This document shows positions 41,130-49,467 of a DNA stretch of 64,000 nt, one piece after another. The notes below the pieces were generated by a model. The model was not told the origin of the DNA and did not search any database. It worked only from the letters and a program-made list of their open reading frames with translations. Origin of the DNA: Pseudonocardia ammonioxydans (GTDB lineage: Bacteria > Actinomycetota > Actinomycetes > Mycobacteriales > Pseudonocardiaceae); NCBI RefSeq assembly GCF_900115005.1, contig NZ_FOUY01000005.1, positions 179,547-243,546 of the forward strand, written 5' to 3'. A program made the translations under genes and the position numbers. Each line of letters begins with the position of its first letter. Positions within the stretch are counted from its first letter, which is position 1.

Positions 41130-41225
41130 GTGCCGAGTCTCCCACCTCCCCGGGCTGGACCGGACCGCCCGGGGAGGGAAGGATCACGCGGGACCGTCCG
41201 ACACGAATGGAGCCCGCTCCCCGCC

Positions 41226-42017
41226 ATGACCGGCCCGTCGTTCCTGGAACTGCTGCGCGCGCACGCCCCGGACGCGCTCCCCGCCGCCCTGCCGCGCGAT
41301 CCCGCGCAGCGGGTGGCGGCCGACCTGCGCGCCCCGCACGGCACCACGATCGTGGCGTTCACCTGGGCCGACGGGGTGCTGCTCGCCGGGGACCGGCGCG
41401 CCACGTCGGGCAACCTGATCGCCCAGCGGGACCTGGTGAAGGTCATGGCGATCGACGGCACCTCGGCCGCGGGGTTCGCCGGTTCGGTCGGGCACGCCCT
41501 GCTGATGCTGAAGCTCTTCGCCGCCGAGGTGGAGCAGTACGAGAAGATCGAGGGCGCCCCGATCAGCCAGGACGGCAAGATCCGCCGGCTGGCGGCGGTC
41601 GTCCGGGAGAACCTGGGCGCGGCGATGCAGGGCTTCGTGGCGCTGCCGCTCTACGTCGGCTACGACCCGGCCGACGAGTCGCCCTCCCGGATCGTCACGT
41701 TCGACCCGTCGGGCAGCATCGCGCGCAACCGGTCCGGCTACACGAGCATCGGCTCCGGTTCCCCGTTCGCCGAGGCCTCGCTGAAGAAGCTGCACGACCC
41801 GGACGCCGGCCGGGACGCCGCGATCTCGCTCGCGGTGAACGCCCTGTGGGACGCCGCCGACGACGACACCGCCACCGCGGGCCCCGACCTGACCCGCTCC
41901 CTGCTCCCCAACCTGATCACCGTCACGGCCGCCGGGACCGCGGAGGTCCCCGAGGCCGACGTCCGGGCCGCGACCGAGGAGATGACAGCGGCGCGGACAC
42001 GGCGGCCGGGCGGCTGA
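41226..42017 (+). CDS. orphan proteasome beta subunit (PrcB-like)
   Basis: A 263-residue N-terminal-nucleophile hydrolase of the 20S beta type. A 39-residue propeptide ends PHG and is followed by TTIVAF. Counting from that Thr1, Asp17 (AGDRRATSG), Arg19 and Lys33 (RDLVKV) are in place, and SIGSGSPFA supplies the Ser region. The DDDSATGGPD of mycobacterial PrcB is DDDTATAGPD here. The propeptide is shorter than the ~57 residues of Mtb PrcB. There is no prcA, pup, dop or mpa beside it, so this is probably a second, stand-alone beta subunit. Confidence 0.85.
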   Translation: MTGPSFLELLRAHAPDALPAALPRDPAQRVAADLRAPHGTTIVAFTWADGVLLAGDRRATSGNLIAQRDLVKVMAIDGTSAAGFAGSVGHALLMLKLFAAEVEQYEKIEGAPISQDGKIRRLAAVVRENLGAAMQGFVALPLYVGYDPADESPSRIVTFDPSGSIARNRSGYTSIGSGSPFAEASLKKLHDPDAGRDAAISLAVNALWDAADDDTATAGPDLTRSLLPNLITVTAAGTAEVPEADVRAATEEMTAARTRRPGG

Positions 42018-42038
42018 GACCGGCACCCGGGCACGCGT

Positions 42039-42248
42039 TCAGGTCGTGGCCCGCTCGCGGCGGTCGAGCAGCACCAGCGTCACGCCGGCCACGACCACCA
42101 CCCCCAGCGGGAACACCCACCGCATCGGCGTCCCCTCCCCCAGGACGAGGTTCCAGAGCCCGACCCCGCCGGTGATCAGGTACTGCACCAGCGGGATCAG
42201 CCCGAGTACGACCCCGGCGAACCCGACCGCGTTCTGTGCTGCCTTCAT
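42039..42248 (-). CDS. small two-helix membrane protein under TetR control
   Basis: A 69-residue protein with two helices (AVGFAGVVLGLIPLVQYLIT and MRWVFPLGVVVVAGVTLVLL). GGGGGAG lies just before ATG 42248. It is divergent from the tetR gene and one operator palindrome sits in its promoter, so it is a likely regulatory target. No family recognised. Confidence 0.6.
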   Translation of the reverse strand: MKAAQNAVGFAGVVLGLIPLVQYLITGGVGLWNLVLGEGTPMRWVFPLGVVVVAGVTLVLLDRRERATT

Positions 42249-42265
42249 GATCTCCCCCTTCGTTG

Positions 42266-42281
42266 CAATGCGACTGCATTG
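42266..42281. promoter_or_regulatory. TetR-family operator 1
   Basis: CAATGCGACTGCATTG, a perfect 6-4-6 palindrome, 17 bp from the start of the small membrane protein gene. On the minus strand it fills the space after a TTGCTT -35-like element. Confidence 0.85.
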
Positions 42282-42304
42282 AAGCAACGACCGGCCCGCG
42301 TTGT

Positions 42305-42320
42305 CAATGCAGTCGCATTG
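42305..42320. promoter_or_regulatory. TetR-family operator 2
   Basis: CAATGCAGTCGCATTG, the reverse complement of operator 1, centred 39 bp from it. It lies between TTGTCA (42301-42306) and TACCGT (42322-42327), where binding would block the tetR promoter. Confidence 0.85.
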
Positions 42321-42334
42321 CTACCGTGGGCCCC

Positions 42335-42946
42335 ATGCCCCGCACCGTCGACCACGACGCCCGCCGCTCCGAGATCGCCGAGGCGGTGCTCGCCCTCGTC
42401 GCCCGCGCCGGCACCGAGGCGGTGTCCCTGCGCTCGGTCGCCGCGCAGGCCGGCATCTCGATGGGCCGGGTGCAGCACTACTTCGCGAGCAAGGACGCAT
42501 TGCTGTTGCACGCGCTGGAACACTCGCACCGGCGGATGGAGCAGCGCATCGAGGAGCGGGCGGCCGCGTCCGCCCGCTCTGAGCGGGATGCCCTGGTGAC
42601 GATCCTCGAGGAGCTGCTCGGCGGGCACCCGGAGAGCCGGGACGCGATCCGGATCCACGCCGCGTTCGCCGCCCGCGAGGTCGACGACCGGGCGCGCGCG
42701 ATCCTGACCGACGGCGACGACGAGATCCTCGCCCTCGCGGTCGCGGTCGTCGGCGACGCGGGCTCGCCCGACCCGGAGACCGACGGCTACGCGCTGATGG
42801 CCCTCGCCGGGGGGCTCGGCAACGACGTCGCCCTGCACGGCAGGCCGGTCGACCGTGCCCGGCGCACGCTGCACGCCGTGCTGGACCGGCTGGCCCCGGT
42901 CGACCGGGGCGCCGGCACCGGGGAAATCGGTGGTCCCCGGCGGTGA
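42335..42946 (+). CDS. TetR/AcrR family transcriptional regulator
   Basis: A 203-residue repressor. Helix-turn-helix EAVSLRSVAAQAGISMGRVQHYFASKDALLLHALEH at residues about 28-63, then a helical ligand domain without recognisable ligand residues. TACCGT ends 7 nt before the ATG and no ribosome site is visible, suggesting a leaderless message. It overlaps the methyltransferase gene by 4 bp (GTGA), so repressor, methyltransferase and probably the DUF1648-like gene form one autoregulated operon. Confidence 0.92.
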   Translation: MPRTVDHDARRSEIAEAVLALVARAGTEAVSLRSVAAQAGISMGRVQHYFASKDALLLHALEHSHRRMEQRIEERAAASARSERDALVTILEELLGGHPESRDAIRIHAAFAAREVDDRARAILTDGDDEILALAVAVVGDAGSPDPETDGYALMALAGGLGNDVALHGRPVDRARRTLHAVLDRLAPVDRGAGTGEIGGPRR

Positions 42947-43725
42947 CCCGGACCACGATCACCCCGATGAGTTTCGCGCCGATGGACTTCGACCCGCTGG
43001 ACAGCTTCGGCCCGGAGGTCGCCGCCCGCTACGACGAGTCCCCCCGGGGCGACGAGGACGCCGCGGTCGCCCGCCTCGCCGGGCTCGCAGCCGGCGGGCC
43101 GGTGCTCGAGCTCGCGGTCGGCACCGGTCGCCTCGCCCTCCCGCTCGCCGGGCAGGGCCTCCGGGTCGACGGCATCGAGCAGTCCGAGGCGATGATCGAG
43201 CAGCTGCGTGCGCGTCCGGGCGGTGGTGCGCTCGAGGTGACCTGTGGCGACATGGCCCGGGTCGCGCTGCCCGGCCGGTACCGGCTGGTGTTCATCGCGT
43301 TCAACTCGCTGATGAACCTGATCACCCAGGACGAGCAGGTCCGGTGCGTCGCGAACGCCGCGCGCCACCTCGCCGACGACGGGGTGTTCGTCGTCGAGAA
43401 CGTCTGCCCGGACCCGATGTACCGCCTCGAGCAGCGCGACGGCGTCGACCAGTACGCCCATGTCGGGGGGATCTCGGCGACCGGTGTGCACCTCGACGTC
43501 GGCCGTTACGACCGGGTCACCCAGCGCGTCGACAAGTGCCACGTGCGGATCGGTGAGCACGGCACCACCCGGGACACCCTGGCCCTGCGGTACGTGTGGC
43601 CGAGCGAGCTCGACCTGATGGCCCGGCTCGCCGGGCTGGAGCTGCGCGAACGCCACGGCGGCTGGTCGGGCGAGCCGTTCACCGCCGGCAGCCGGCTGCA
43701 CGTCTCGGTCTACCACCGCGCCTGA
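42943..43725 (+). CDS. class I SAM-dependent methyltransferase
   Basis: A 260-residue methyltransferase. Motif I is VLELAVGTGRLALPLA, the acidic residue after it is in VDGIEQSEAM, and the post-I segment is VTCGDMARVALPGRYRLVFIAFNSLMNL. The C-terminal beta region (LRYVWPSELDLMARLAGLELRERHGGWSGEPF) is of the UbiE/small-molecule type. Substrate unknown. GTG 42943 overlaps tetR; ATG 42967 is an alternative. Confidence 0.85.
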   Translation: MTRTTITPMSFAPMDFDPLDSFGPEVAARYDESPRGDEDAAVARLAGLAAGGPVLELAVGTGRLALPLAGQGLRVDGIEQSEAMIEQLRARPGGGALEVTCGDMARVALPGRYRLVFIAFNSLMNLITQDEQVRCVANAARHLADDGVFVVENVCPDPMYRLEQRDGVDQYAHVGGISATGVHLDVGRYDRVTQRVDKCHVRIGEHGTTRDTLALRYVWPSELDLMARLAGLELRERHGGWSGEPFTAGSRLHVSVYHRA

Positions 43726-43750
43726 CGGTCCCGGCTGGGAGGATCACCGG

Positions 43751-44245
43751 GTGCGATCCTGGTTCCCGCTGTTCGCCGGCGCGCTGTGCTACGCCGCAGC
43801 CCTGCTGTGGGCGGCGGGCGAGCTGCCACCGGACGGCGTCCCGCTGCACTTCGACGCCGGCGGTACCCCGACGTCGTTCGGGACCCGGTCACGGTTTCTC
43901 GGCCTGGGCGCGCTCTTCGGCGTGATCATGGCGGTGGTCGGGACCGGGACCTGCCTGCTGGCGGCCCGGGGCCCGCTCGGGGTCCTCAACATCCCGCACA
44001 AGGAGTACTGGACCCGGCCCGAGCACGTGCCACGCCTGCGCCGGATGCTCGCCCACGACATGGCGTGGACGTTCGGGGTGGTGCTGGCGTTCCTCTCGGT
44101 CGTGCCGCTGGCGACCGTCCACGCAGTGCAGCAGCAACCGGTACGGCTGCCGGTCGGTCCGGTGTGGCTCACCGTCGGCGTGCTGGTCGTGGGGCTCGTG
44201 GCCTGGTGTGTGTGGCTCGCGCGGTACCGCTACCGGCCGTCCTGA
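43751..44245 (+). CDS. DUF1648-like four-helix membrane protein
   Basis: A 164-residue protein. GELPPDGVPLHFDAGGTPTSFGTRS fits the DUF1648 pattern (P-V-H-F-x-x-x-G-x-P), with helices around it and at GALFGVIMAVVGTGTCLLAA, AWTFGVVLAFLSVVPLATV and VWLTVGVLVVGLVAWCVWLA. GGGAGGA precedes GTG 43751. It follows the methyltransferase by 25 bp. Its 3' end overlaps the convergent DHFR-like gene by 16 bp. Confidence 0.65.
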   Translation: MRSWFPLFAGALCYAAALLWAAGELPPDGVPLHFDAGGTPTSFGTRSRFLGLGALFGVIMAVVGTGTCLLAARGPLGVLNIPHKEYWTRPEHVPRLRRMLAHDMAWTFGVVLAFLSVVPLATVHAVQQQPVRLPVGPVWLTVGVLVVGLVAWCVWLARYRYRPS

Positions 44246-44799
44246 CCGCGCCGGTGCCGGTAGTGCAGGAACACGAAGCCGTTGCCGAACCGGCGCTGTT
44301 CGGCGGCCTCCAGGCCGAGCCGGACACCGTCCGGCAATGCCCGCAGGCCGCCGCCGACGAGCACCGGCACGAGGTAGAGCTCGAGGTCGTCGACGAGGCC
44401 CTGCCGGAGCGCGTCCGCGGCGAGCGTGGGTCCGGAGATCGACACGTCGTTCGGCGCGCCGTCGACGAGCGCGCGGACCCGCTCGGGGTCGAATGTGCGC
44501 TCCAGCCGGGTCCGTGACGTCGTCACCTCGGGCAGCGTCGACGAGTAGACGATCTTGGTCGCCGCCCGCCAGGTCCGGGCGAATTCGAGGTCGAGCTCGG
44601 GCCGGTCGGCGTGGACGTCCTCCCAGACCCGCATCTCCTCGTACATCCGCCGGCCGTACAGGTGGGTGTCGGCGTCGCGCTCGCGCTCGGTGACGAACGC
44701 GAGGACCTCGTCGTCGGGCACGGCCCAGTCGTAGCGGCCCGCGGCGTCGGTGAGGTAACCGTCCGCGGACATGATCACGGGGTAGCGCAGGCGTCCCAT
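44230..44799 (-). CDS. dihydrofolate reductase family protein (RibD C-terminal type)
   Basis: A 189-residue NADPH-binding protein: YPVIMSADGYLTDAAGRYDW, ADTHLYGRRMYEEMRVW, TKIVYSSTLPEV, NDVSISGPTLAADALRQGLVDDLELYLVPVLVGGG. This is the RibD_C/YwjB group, whose substrates are mostly unknown. It is not the folate-pathway DHFR. Monocistronic, tail-to-tail with the previous gene. Confidence 0.85.
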   Translation of the reverse strand: MGRLRYPVIMSADGYLTDAAGRYDWAVPDDEVLAFVTERERDADTHLYGRRMYEEMRVWEDVHADRPELDLEFARTWRAATKIVYSSTLPEVTTSRTRLERTFDPERVRALVDGAPNDVSISGPTLAADALRQGLVDDLELYLVPVLVGGGLRALPDGVRLGLEAAEQRRFGNGFVFLHYRHRRGQDGR

Positions 44800-44971
44800 G
44801 TCCCTGCCGACTCCTGCCGGGGCCCGGACTCATCGGTGGCCGCCGGTTCCGCCGGGCCGGTCCGCGGCCGGGCCGCGCGGCAGCGGAACAGGCGCCGCCG
44901 CGGTTCCGGCCCGGGTGACGGCGACGCGTCCGCCCGGTCCCCGCTGTCCGGCGGGTCCGGCCAGCGGCAGC

Positions 44972-46399
44972 TCATGCGCCGTGCGTGCTCGCGGAGCGGT
45001 ACTCGGTGTAGGTGTAGGGGTTGTCGAGGATCTTCGTCTCCGGGATCTCCGGGTTCATCCCCTGCCGCCACGCCTGCTCGCCCATCGTGGACCGCAGGTA
45101 CTCCACCGTGGACTCGACGGCGGCGCGGGCGGCGGCGAGGTCCACACCGACCAGTCGCCCGTCGCGCTTCACCACCCGGCCGTCGACGAGCACCGTGTGC
45201 ACGTCGCCGCGCTGGGCCTGCAGGGCGACGTGCCCGTAGGGGTGGTGCACCGGGAACGACACCGGCGAGTGGTCGTTGCGGATCAGCACGAGGTCGGCCT
45301 TCTTGCCCGGCTCGACGCTGCCCAGCTCGGCCTCGCGGCCCAGCGCCCGGGCCCCGCCGCGGGTGGCCCACTCGACGACCTGGTCGGCCCGCAGTGCGGA
45401 GTGGGTGACCGTGTCACCGCGCCCGTGCGCCTCGAGGTGCTCGCGGGAGCGGTCGGCGCCGAGCGTCGTGCGCATCGCCGAGAACAGGTCGGCGCTCCAC
45501 CACACGGAGGTGTCCATCGACAGCGACACCGGGATGCCGTGGGCGCGCAGCGCCCAGGTGGGTGGGTACCCCTGCCCGGCGCTCTGCTCGCTCTCGGTCG
45601 ACACCGACGCCGACCCGCCGGTGGCCGCGATCCGCTGGTAGGAGTCCGCGGACAGGGTGGCGGCGTGCACGTAGACGGTCTGCGGGGTCATGAAGCCGTG
45701 CTCGTGCATGAGCCGGATGCCGTCGTCGTTGGTCGCACCCCACACCCCGGCGTGGGTGGTCACCGGCACGCCCAGCTCACGGGCCACCTCGAACGCGGCC
45801 TTCTCCGGGAAGGCCGGGTCGCCGGTGACGTCGAAGGCGAGCTGGAAGCCGAGCATGTCGTCGCCGGGGGTGATCCGGCGGGCGACGAAGTCGCGGAACC
45901 CGGGGTCGGCGGTCCAGTTCCCCGGGGCGTCCTGGATGTTGCCGTAGGCCAGCACGAACCGTCCGGCGGTCCCCTGCAGCGCGTCGACCGCGGCGTCGGC
46001 GTGCTGCGGGGTCTGCAGCCCGTGCGACCAGTCGACGGTGGTGGTGACGCCCGCGTCGAGGGCCTCCAGCGCGGCCAGCAGGTTGCCGGCGTACACGTCC
46101 TGCGGCCGGAAGATCCGTCCCCACTCCAGGTAGTTCCAGACGAAGTACTGGGTGAGCGTCCAATCGGCCCCGTAGCCGCGCAGCGAGGTCTGCCACATGT
46201 GCCGATGGGTGTCGATCATCCCGGGCATGACGATGCCGCCGCCCGCGTCGATCTCCTCGGTGCCCTCGGGGACGGCGAGCCGCGGCCCGATCGCGGCGAT
46301 CCGGTCGCCGGTCACGAGGACGTCGTGGCCGTGCAGGACGCTGCGGTCCGCGTCCACCGTCAGGACGGTCCCGTTGCGCAGGACGGTCGACTCGCTCAT
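44972..46399 (-). CDS. amidohydrolase (triazine/cytosine deaminase-like)
   Basis: A 475-residue metal-dependent hydrolase. The HxH pair is in MPGMIDTHRHMWQTSLRG; further ligands are in VTTHAGVWG and YVHAATLS, and the catalytic Asp in SLSMDTSVWW. It ends with the usual composite-domain sequence (GSVEPGKKADLVLIRNDHSP). Closest in style to TrzN/AtzB or guanine-deaminase-like enzymes; the substrate cannot be read. GAGGGAG precedes the ATG. Divergent from iclR, with GTCCG/CGGAC repeats in its promoter. Confidence 0.82.
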   Translation of the reverse strand: MSESTVLRNGTVLTVDADRSVLHGHDVLVTGDRIAAIGPRLAVPEGTEEIDAGGGIVMPGMIDTHRHMWQTSLRGYGADWTLTQYFVWNYLEWGRIFRPQDVYAGNLLAALEALDAGVTTTVDWSHGLQTPQHADAAVDALQGTAGRFVLAYGNIQDAPGNWTADPGFRDFVARRITPGDDMLGFQLAFDVTGDPAFPEKAAFEVARELGVPVTTHAGVWGATNDDGIRLMHEHGFMTPQTVYVHAATLSADSYQRIAATGGSASVSTESEQSAGQGYPPTWALRAHGIPVSLSMDTSVWWSADLFSAMRTTLGADRSREHLEAHGRGDTVTHSALRADQVVEWATRGGARALGREAELGSVEPGKKADLVLIRNDHSPVSFPVHHPYGHVALQAQRGDVHTVLVDGRVVKRDGRLVGVDLAAARAAVESTVEYLRSTMGEQAWRQGMNPEIPETKILDNPYTYTEYRSASTHGA

Positions 46400-46431
46400 C
46401 CGGACGCTCCCTCGCGACTCGGTGATTCCTC

Positions 46432-46455
46432 GGACACCGGTCCGCTGTACGGACT
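46432..46455. promoter_or_regulatory. candidate IclR site upstream of the amidohydrolase
   Basis: CGGAC-ACCG-GTCCG-CTGTA-CGGAC: three alternating half-sites making two overlapping inverted repeats, 33 bp before the amidohydrolase start. Confidence 0.45.
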
Positions 46456-46551
46456 CCGGCGCGGCGGATCGTCACTCTGGCGCAGGCCGGGTGCCCTGTC
46501 AACGACGACCGCGGCCGGACCGTCCCGGCCCGGACCGCGGGTGACCGCAGC

Positions 46552-46568
46552 TGTCCGCACAGCGGACG
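46552..46568. promoter_or_regulatory. candidate IclR site upstream of iclR
   Basis: GTCCGC-ACA-GCGGAC (46553-46567), a perfect 6-3-6 inverted repeat 47 bp before the regulator's start. Confidence 0.45.
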
Positions 46569-46614
46569 GGACCGGTTACCGTGGGCGCCCCAGCAGTGGA
46601 GGAGGGCGCACGCC

Positions 46615-47427
46615 ATGGCACGAGAGGGAACCGGGCCGGACTTCATCGAGGCCCTCGCCCGCGGGCTGGAGGTGATCACCGCGTTCCGCCCGGGGCGGCC
46701 CGACATGACCCTCGCCGACGTCGCGGCCGCGACCGGGCTGGCCCGGCCGACCGCCCGCCGCGTGCTGCTCACCCTGACCGAGCTCGGCTACGTCCGCGCC
46801 TGCGAACGCGGCTACGCCCTCACCCCCCGGGTGCTCGACCTGGGTGTCGCCTACGTCCGGTCGACCGGGCTCTGGGAGGTCGCCCGGCCCCACCTGGAAC
46901 GCCTGGTGGAGCGCACGAACGAGTCCTGCTCGATCGCCCAGCTCGACGGGTCCGACATCGTCTACGTGGCCCGGGTCGCCGTGCCGAAGATCGTCACGCT
47001 GGCCGTGCAGATCGGCACCCGCTTCCCGGCACTGCCCACGTCACTGGGGAAGGTCCAGCTCGCGGCGCTGCCGGCCGACGAGCTCGACCGGGTCCTCGCC
47101 GAGCCGACCCGCTCCGGGCTCACCGCCCGCTGGCAGCCCGGGCGCGCCGAGCGCGACAGCGAGCTGCGCCAGGTGCGGGCCCGCGGCTGGGCGCTCACCG
47201 ACGAGCAGCTCGCCCCGGGCATCCGCTCGGTCGCCGCGCCGCTGCGCGACGGGGAGGGCCGCGTGATCGCCGGGGTCAACGTCAACTGCCACGCGGCCGA
47301 GACCTCGGTGGAGAAGCTGCGCGAGGAGCACCTCCCGCTGCTGCTGCAGACCGCGGGCGAGATCAGCGCCGACTTCGCGCGGCTGGCCGCCGTCCCGCAG
47401 GTGACGGTGTCCGCGCCCACGGCTTGA
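46615..47427 (+). CDS. IclR family transcriptional regulator (PcaR/PobR-like)
   Basis: A 270-residue regulator. Winged helix-turn-helix at 30-65 (MTLADVAAATGLARPTARRVLLTLTELGYV), then the GAF-like effector domain (TNESCSIAQLDGSDIVYVARV...SLGKVQLAALPADEL...APGIRSVAAPLRDGEGRVIAGVNVNCHA). The N-terminal DFIEALARGLEVITAF is typical of the protocatechuate/4-hydroxybenzoate-responsive group. GGAGGAGG precedes the ATG. It sits between the divergent amidohydrolase and the CoA-transferase operon and probably controls both. Confidence 0.9.
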   Translation: MAREGTGPDFIEALARGLEVITAFRPGRPDMTLADVAAATGLARPTARRVLLTLTELGYVRACERGYALTPRVLDLGVAYVRSTGLWEVARPHLERLVERTNESCSIAQLDGSDIVYVARVAVPKIVTLAVQIGTRFPALPTSLGKVQLAALPADELDRVLAEPTRSGLTARWQPGRAERDSELRQVRARGWALTDEQLAPGIRSVAAPLRDGEGRVIAGVNVNCHAAETSVEKLREEHLPLLLQTAGEISADFARLAAVPQVTVSAPTA

Positions 47428-47459
47428 CCGGCCGGGCCGGCGGGACGACGATCGTCGCA

Positions 47460-47475
47460 GCGGACAGGTGTCCGT
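47460..47475. promoter_or_regulatory. candidate IclR site upstream of the CoA-transferase operon
   Basis: CGGACAGGTGTCCG (47461-47474) is a perfect 6-2-6 palindrome, 25 bp before the first gene of the operon. Confidence 0.45.
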
Positions 47476-47499
47476 AGAACGATCAGCACGGAGGCACCC

Positions 47500-48669
47500 A
47501 TGGTCGAGGCCGGCGCACCGGACCCCGGGGGCGGACCGCTCGACGGCATCCTCGTGGCGGACTTCTCCCGCGTCCTGGCGGGGCCGTACGCGACGATGCT
47601 GCTGGCCGACATGGGTGCCGACGTCGTCAAGGTCGAGGGGCCGGGCGGTGACGACACCCGCAGCTGGACGCCCCCGGAGCGCGACGGCGAGTCGACGTAC
47701 TACCTGGGGGTCAACCGCGGGAAGCGCTCGATCGTGCTCGACCTGCGCGACGAGGACGACCGCGCCGCCGCACACGAGCTGGCCCGCCGCGCCGACGTGG
47801 TGATCGAGAACCTGCGGCCGGGCGGGATGGCCCGGTTCGGGCTCGACCACGCCGCCGTCTCCGCCGCGAACCCGGGCGTCGTCTACACCTCGATCTCCGG
47901 GTTCGGCTCCGGCGACGGTGCCCACGTGCCCGGCTACGACCTCATGGTGCAGGCGGTCTCGGGGCTGATGAGCCTCACCGGTGCCCCGGACGGGCCGCCG
48001 TTCCGGGCCGGGATCTCGGTGTTCGACGTGATGGCGGGCAACCACGCCGCGATCGGCATCCTGGCCGCGTTGCGGCACCGGGACCGCACCGGCACCGGCC
48101 AGCACGTCGAGGTCAACCTGCTGTCCTCGGCGCTGACCGGGCTGGTCAACCACAGTTCGGCCTGGGTCGCGTCCGGCACGGTGCCCTACCGGATGGGCAA
48201 CGCGCACCCGAGCGTGTTCCCCTACGAGCCGCTGCCCACCGCCGACGACGACCTGATCGTCGCCGCCGGCAACGACGCCCAGTTCCGCAGGCTGTGCGCC
48301 GTGCTCGGGATCCCCGGGATCGCCGACGACCCGCGGTTCGCGCGCAACGCCGACCGCACCGCGAACCGGGAGCAGCTGCGGCCGATCCTGACCGAGCGGC
48401 TGGCCACCGGGCGTGCCGTCGACTGGTTCGACCGGCTCACCGAGGCGGGCGTGCCCGCCGGCCCGATCCAGACCGTCGACGGTGGGTTCGCCACGGCGCA
48501 GCGGTTCGGGCTCGACCCCGTCGTCACCGTCGGCGCGGGCGCCCGGGCGGTACCGACGACCCGGCACCCGATCCGGTTCTCGGCCACCCCGGCCGTCTAC
48601 CGGCTCCCCCCGCCGCAGCTCGACGAGCACGGCACCGAGCTGCGGAAGTGGTTGACCGACGATGTCTGA
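47500..48669 (+). CDS. CaiB/BaiF family CoA-transferase
   Basis: Class III CoA-transferase, 389 residues, moving CoA between carboxylic acids through a mixed anhydride on a conserved Asp. Evidence: ILVADFSRVLAGPYATMLLADMGADVVKVE, YYLGVNRGKRSIVLDLR, GYDLMVQAVSGLMSLTG (catalytic Asp in this segment by family) and GTGQHVEVNLLSSAL. GGAGG precedes the ATG. First gene of a four-gene operon; the next gene overlaps its stop by 8 bp. The acid it activates is presumably a ring-cleavage product or the lyase substrate. Confidence 0.92.
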   Translation: MVEAGAPDPGGGPLDGILVADFSRVLAGPYATMLLADMGADVVKVEGPGGDDTRSWTPPERDGESTYYLGVNRGKRSIVLDLRDEDDRAAAHELARRADVVIENLRPGGMARFGLDHAAVSAANPGVVYTSISGFGSGDGAHVPGYDLMVQAVSGLMSLTGAPDGPPFRAGISVFDVMAGNHAAIGILAALRHRDRTGTGQHVEVNLLSSALTGLVNHSSAWVASGTVPYRMGNAHPSVFPYEPLPTADDDLIVAAGNDAQFRRLCAVLGIPGIADDPRFARNADRTANREQLRPILTERLATGRAVDWFDRLTEAGVPAGPIQTVDGGFATAQRFGLDPVVTVGAGARAVPTTRHPIRFSATPAVYRLPPPQLDEHGTELRKWLTDDV

Positions 48670-49453
48670 ACGCGAGTACCCGACCGCACTCGGAGCGTCC
48701 ACGAAGGACACGATCACGCTGCTCGGCCACGACCTCGCGGACGAGGTGATGGGCGAGGTCGGGTTCGGCGAGCTGGCGTTCTGGCTGGCCACCCAGCGCC
48801 GTCCGGCCCCCGGCGAGGTCCGGGTGTTCGAGGCCGTGCTGGCCGCACTGGCCGACCACGGTTTCACTCCCACCGCGATCGTCGCCCGGCTCACCCACCT
48901 GTCGGCCCCGGACTCGGTGCAGGGGGTGCTGGCCGCCGGGCTGCTGGGCGGCGGGTCGCGGTTCCTCGGCGTCACCGAGGACTGCGGCCGGTTCCTGCAC
49001 CGGCACCTGCCCGACCCCCCGCCGCACGACGACGCCGGCTGGGACGCCTGCGCGCTGCGGATCGTGCGGGCGCAGCGGGAGGCGGGGCGGTTCGTGCCCG
49101 GGCTGGGCCATCACGTCCACAAGGACGGTGACCCCCGCACCCGGCGGCTGTTCACGATCGCCGGGGAGGAGGGGCTGCTCGGCCCGCACCTGCAGCTGTT
49201 CGCCGCGATCGGCCGGGTGCACCCCGAGGTGCTCGGGAAGCGCCTGCCGCTCAACGGCGCCGGGGTCTGCGGTGCGGCGCTGGCCGACCTCGGCCTGCCG
49301 CTGGAGCTGCTGCGCGGGTTCGCCCTGCTCGCCCGGACCGCGGGCCTGATCGGGCAGCTCGCCGAGGAGCTGCGCAGCCCGGTGGCGAACGAGATCTTCC
49401 TGTCGGTGGACCGGCACACCGGCTCCGTCGACCCCGCTCCGTACCGGCCGTGA
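48662..49453 (+). CDS. citryl-CoA lyase-like protein (citrate synthase superfamily)
   Basis: A 263-residue protein matching the C-terminal part of ATP-citrate lyase: LAAGLLGGGSRFLGVTEDCGRFL, FVPGLGHHVHKDGDPRTRRL (the catalytic His region), LPLNGAGVCGAALADLGLPLELLRGFALLARTAGLIGQLAEE. Family logic predicts cleavage of a 3-hydroxy-3-carboxyl acyl-CoA to acetyl-CoA and an oxo acid. Paired with a CoA-transferase it makes an activate-then-cleave module. The true substrate need not be citrate. Confidence 0.72.
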   Translation: MSEREYPTALGASTKDTITLLGHDLADEVMGEVGFGELAFWLATQRRPAPGEVRVFEAVLAALADHGFTPTAIVARLTHLSAPDSVQGVLAAGLLGGGSRFLGVTEDCGRFLHRHLPDPPPHDDAGWDACALRIVRAQREAGRFVPGLGHHVHKDGDPRTRRLFTIAGEEGLLGPHLQLFAAIGRVHPEVLGKRLPLNGAGVCGAALADLGLPLELLRGFALLARTAGLIGQLAEELRSPVANEIFLSVDRHTGSVDPAPYRP

Positions 49454-49467
49454 AGGAGAGGCTCGCG

